Program-made: the position numbers and the translations under genes
Shown: in pieces, positions 43,218-45,605 of the stretch
How the letters are laid out: each line of letters begins with the position of its first letter
Position numbering within the stretch: the stretch's first letter is position 1
The notes under the pieces: model-generated
Databases searched by the model: none
What the model was told of the DNA's origin: nothing
What the model saw: only the letters and a program-made list of their open reading frames with translations
Assembly (NCBI RefSeq): GCF_000423565.1
Contig: NZ_AUIF01000059.1
Location: 1-45,605 of the forward strand
DNA length: 45,605 bases
Source of the DNA: Runella zeae DSM 19591
GTDB taxonomy: Bacteria > Bacteroidota > Bacteroidia > Cytophagales > Spirosomataceae
Direction of reading: 5' to 3'

Positions 43218-45605
43218 CTACATATTTCTCCGATACTGCCCTCCTACCTCATACAATGCCGCCGAGATTTGTCCCAAGGTACATACTTTGGTAGCTTCCA
43301 TGAGTGATTCAAAAAGATTGGTATTCTGAAGCGCCGCTTCTTTGAGTTGATTAAGAGCAGCAATTGCTTCATCCTTGTAGCGAGTCTGAAAATCTTGCCG
43401 ATACGCTACAGCATATTGCTTTTCCTCATCTGTAGAGCGAATGACCTCCGCCGGTAAAATCGTGGGCGAACCACGCTCATCCAAAAATGTATTGACCCCA
43501 ATAATAGGCAATGCCCCCGTATGTTTTTGCATTTCATAATGCATCGATTCTTCCTGAATCTTGCTGCGTTGATACATACGCTCCATCGCGCCCAAGACGC
43601 CCCCACGTTCGCTAATACTCAAAAATTCCTGATAGACAGCCTCTTCTACCAAATCGGTCAACTCTTCTACGATAAAAGCTCCTTGCAAAGGATTTTCGTT
43701 TTTGGTAAGACCAAATTCTCGATTGATAATCAACTGTATGGCCATCGCACGTCTGACACTCTCTTCGGTCGGGGTCGTAATTGCTTCATCGTAAGCGTTG
43801 GTATGGAGCGAATTACAATTGTCATAAATCGCCAACAAGGCTTGCAAAGTAGTACGGATGTCATTAAACGCAATCTCTTGGGCGTGCAAGCTCCGCCCAG
43901 AAGTCTGAATATGATACTTTAGTTTTTGACTGCGCTCATTGCCTTTGTACTTGTGTTTCATAGCTTTGGCCCAAATACGCCTTGCCACTCTTCCCAGCAC
44001 CGTGTATTCGGGATCCATACCGTTGGAAAAGAAAAAAGAAAGATTTGGCGCAAAGTCATCAATGTGCATTCCTCGGCTGAGGTAATATTCTACAAAGGTA
44101 AATCCATTAGAAAGCGTAAAGGCTAATTGGGAAATCGGATTGGCACCCGCTTCGGCAATATGGTATCCCGAAATCGAAACCGAATAAAAATTACGCACCT
44201 GATTATCAATAAAATACTGCTGAATATCGCCCATGAGCTTAAGCGCAAACTCAGTCGAAAAGATACAGGTATTTTGCGCTTGGTCTTCTTTCAGAATATC
44301 GGCTTGTACCGTACCTCGCACCTGACGAAGCGTATCTGCTTTGATTTTTTGGTAAACTTCGAGAGGCAATACTTGGTCGCCCGTAGTGCCCAATAGCCCC
44401 AATCCTAGCCCATTGTGTCCTTCTGGCAAAGTACCACTGTAAGTCACTTTGGGTTCAAAACAAATATCGCTTTGTGCTTGTAGCCATTTTTCGCATTGCT
44501 GGTCGATAGCAGCATTCAAAAAGAACCCCAACACAATAGGCGCGGGGCCGTTGATAGTCATCGAAACGGAAGTAGAAGGGTCGCACAAATCAAAACCACT
44601 ATACAGTTTTTTGGCATCGTCGAGGTTGCAAATACTAACGCCTGAGTTACCCACTTTACCATAAATATCGGGCCGAAAATCTGGGTCTTCGCCGTAGAGT
44701 GTTACTGAATCAAAGGCTGTCGAAAGCCTTTTAGCGGGCATTTGTTTAGACAAATAATGAAAACGGCGATTGGTACGTTCGGGACCACCTTCTCCTGCAA
44801 ACATCCGCGTCGGGTCTTCCCCTTCCCTCTTTAACGGAAAAACACCCGCCGTAAAAGGAAACTCGCCAGGTACATTTTCAGTCAGTACCCACTTTAAAAT
44901 ATCTCCCCAATCGCTGTACTTAGGCAGTGCAATCTTCGGAATTTTGAGGTGCGACAATGTCTCCGTCCACAAATCTTGCTCAATGATTTTATCCCTCACC
45001 TTGAACTGATACTTATCGGCACGGTATTTTTTGACGGTTTCGGGCCAATTTTCGAGCAATTTTTTACAATCAAAATGCAGATGACTTTCCAATTCTTGAT
45101 AAATATCCCGAAGACTTTCGGCATTGTCCAAAAGCTGAAGTTGAGTCAAGGTCTTAATTGTACCATCAAGCTGATATAACTGACGCGCAATAGCGGCTTG
45201 GTCGTTCACAAATTGCTCATAATTCCGCGCATTTTCGACAATTTCGGCCAAATACCGTACTCTCTCGGGAGGCATTATACTGTTTGTGTGGCCTAATTGT
45301 GAATTCCCTTTTTTGACCGAAAGCTTATTAAACAATTGCCCCTTTGTCCAGTATTCTTTGTTTTCTTGCTTTTGCTCCAACACCTCCACCAACCTGAGAT
45401 AGAGCGCATTCATACCTGCATCGTTGAATTGACTCGCAATCGTCCCAAAAACTGGCAAAGCTTCTTCAGCCACGTCCCAAAGTTGGTGATTGCGGCGGTA
45501 TTGTTTTTTTACATCGCGCAACGCATCAAGTGAGCCACGTTTATCAAACTTATTGATGGCGATGAGGTCGGCATAGTCGAGCATATCAATTTTTTCGAGT
45601 TGCGT
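43218..45605 (-). CDS. icmF: Fused isobutyryl-CoA/methylmalonyl-CoA-type mutase (IcmF), 3' part
   Basis: The frame is open to the window edge, giving about 795 residues that lack the N-terminus, so the gene starts beyond 45605. The first visible segment ([25 protein letters not shown]) is the end of a MeaB-like G-protein domain, with NKFD as the guanine-specificity motif. Next come a linker and the substrate-binding TIM barrel of B12-dependent acyl-CoA mutases ([84 protein letters not shown]). G-protein followed by mutase is the IcmF architecture; the B12 domain should be upstream. FPF/RTNRRF residues bind the acyl-CoA; the exact substrate is not settled. Confidence 0.9.
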   Translation of the reverse strand, partial: TQLEKIDMLDYADLIAINKFDKRGSLDALRDVKKQYRRNHQLWDVAEEALPVFGTIASQFNDAGMNALYLRLVEVLEQKQENKEYWTKGQLFNKLSVKKGNSQLGHTNSIMPPERVRYLAEIVENARNYEQFVNDQAAIARQLYQLDGTIKTLTQLQLLDNAESLRDIYQELESHLHFDCKKLLENWPETVKKYRADKYQFKVRDKIIEQDLWTETLSHLKIPKIALPKYSDWGDILKWVLTENVPGEFPFTAGVFPLKREGEDPTRMFAGEGGPERTNRRFHYLSKQMPAKRLSTAFDSVTLYGEDPDFRPDIYGKVGNSGVSICNLDDAKKLYSGFDLCDPSTSVSMTINGPAPIVLGFFLNAAIDQQCEKWLQAQSDICFEPKVTYSGTLPEGHNGLGLGLLGTTGDQVLPLEVYQKIKADTLRQVRGTVQADILKEDQAQNTCIFSTEFALKLMGDIQQYFIDNQVRNFYSVSISGYHIAEAGANPISQLAFTLSNGFTFVEYYLSRGMHIDDFAPNLSFFFSNGMDPEYTVLGRVARRIWAKAMKHKYKGNERSQKLKYHIQTSGRSLHAQEIAFNDIRTTLQALLAIYDNCNSLHTNAYDEAITTPTEESVRRAMAIQLIINREFGLTKNENPLQGAFIVEELTDLVEEAVYQEFLSISERGGVLGAMERMYQRSKIQEESMHYEMQKHTGALPIIGVNTFLDERGSPTILPAEVIRSTDEEKQYAVAYRQDFQTRYKDEAIAALNQLKEAALQNTNLFESLMEATKVCTLGQISAALYEVGGQYRRNM

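Noticed and set aside
45582-45584. ATG near the window end as the start of the acyl-CoA mutase
   Set aside because: The frame continues upstream to the window edge (TQLEKID) and the visible part begins in the middle of a G-protein domain, so this is an internal Met.
1-45605. tRNA, rRNA or phage genes
   Set aside because: No tRNA-like cloverleaf with a CCA-end or T-loop consensus, no rRNA sequence and no phage structural genes were seen when reading the gaps; small or divergent RNAs could be missed by eye.

Overview
The window looks like chromosome of a member of the Bacteroidota, most likely Cytophagales (a Spirosoma/Runella/Arcicella-type genus; the genus is inference). The grounds are a SusC/SusD pair with an ECF sigma factor and a FecR-type anti-sigma factor, a type IX secretion C-terminal sorting domain, TAnnTTTG promoter elements, a DUF2723 membrane protein, and a methionine route using MetX and MetH. 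Coding density is high, most genes are housekeeping or envelope genes, and many gene ends carry strong hairpin terminators.

Layout. 1-0.6 kb: the 3' end of an IS transposase. 0.6-9.6 kb: a secreted T9SS cargo protein, a small lipoprotein, a double VOC-domain protein, a GH92 alpha-mannosidase-like enzyme, a LytS/LytTR-type two-component pair and an OxyR regulator. 9.8-19.7 kb: a complete polysaccharide utilisation locus of ECF sigma factor, FecR anti-sigma factor, SusC with an STN domain, SusD and a GH95 alpha-L-fucosidase/galactosidase. 19.7-33.5 kb: DUF721 protein, metX behind a SAM riboswitch, a predicted aminopeptidase, a DUF3108 protein, dnaB, a GT9 glycosyltransferase, DUF423, a large DUF2723 membrane protein, a CoA-type NUDIX hydrolase, a COG2509 FAD oxidoreductase and an AraC regulator. 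33.6-36.7 kb: an NTF2-like protein, a DinB-like protein, a REP-associated tyrosine transposase (RAYT) and an Lrp regulator, with three tandem-repeat arrays in the gaps. 36.9-45.6 kb: three envelope genes, full-length metH, and the 3' part of a fused acyl-CoA mutase (IcmF type) running off the window.

The most unusual region is 34.05-36.19 kb. Around one RAYT lie four REP-like hairpins, each a GTAG or GTGG tetranucleotide followed by an approximately 8-bp stem, CACGGACG/CGTCCGTG or a close variant. Three of them head tandem arrays with periods of about 40, 27 and 42 bp. All arrays share the 3' half of the REP hairpin (CCGTCCGT or a decayed form) but each has its own tail sequence, as if the transposase or slippage at the hairpin had repeatedly copied the DNA next to each REP. 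The last array is closed by an inverted REP, giving 25-bp perfect terminal inverted repeats, and exactly fills the gap between the converging RAYT and Lrp genes.

Methionine and B12 metabolism form a second theme. metX is preceded by a promoter and an S-box aptamer next to a TTG start; metH is cobalamin-dependent; and the neighbouring IcmF-type mutase also uses B12. The 3' end of metH and its terminator are duplicated in tandem.
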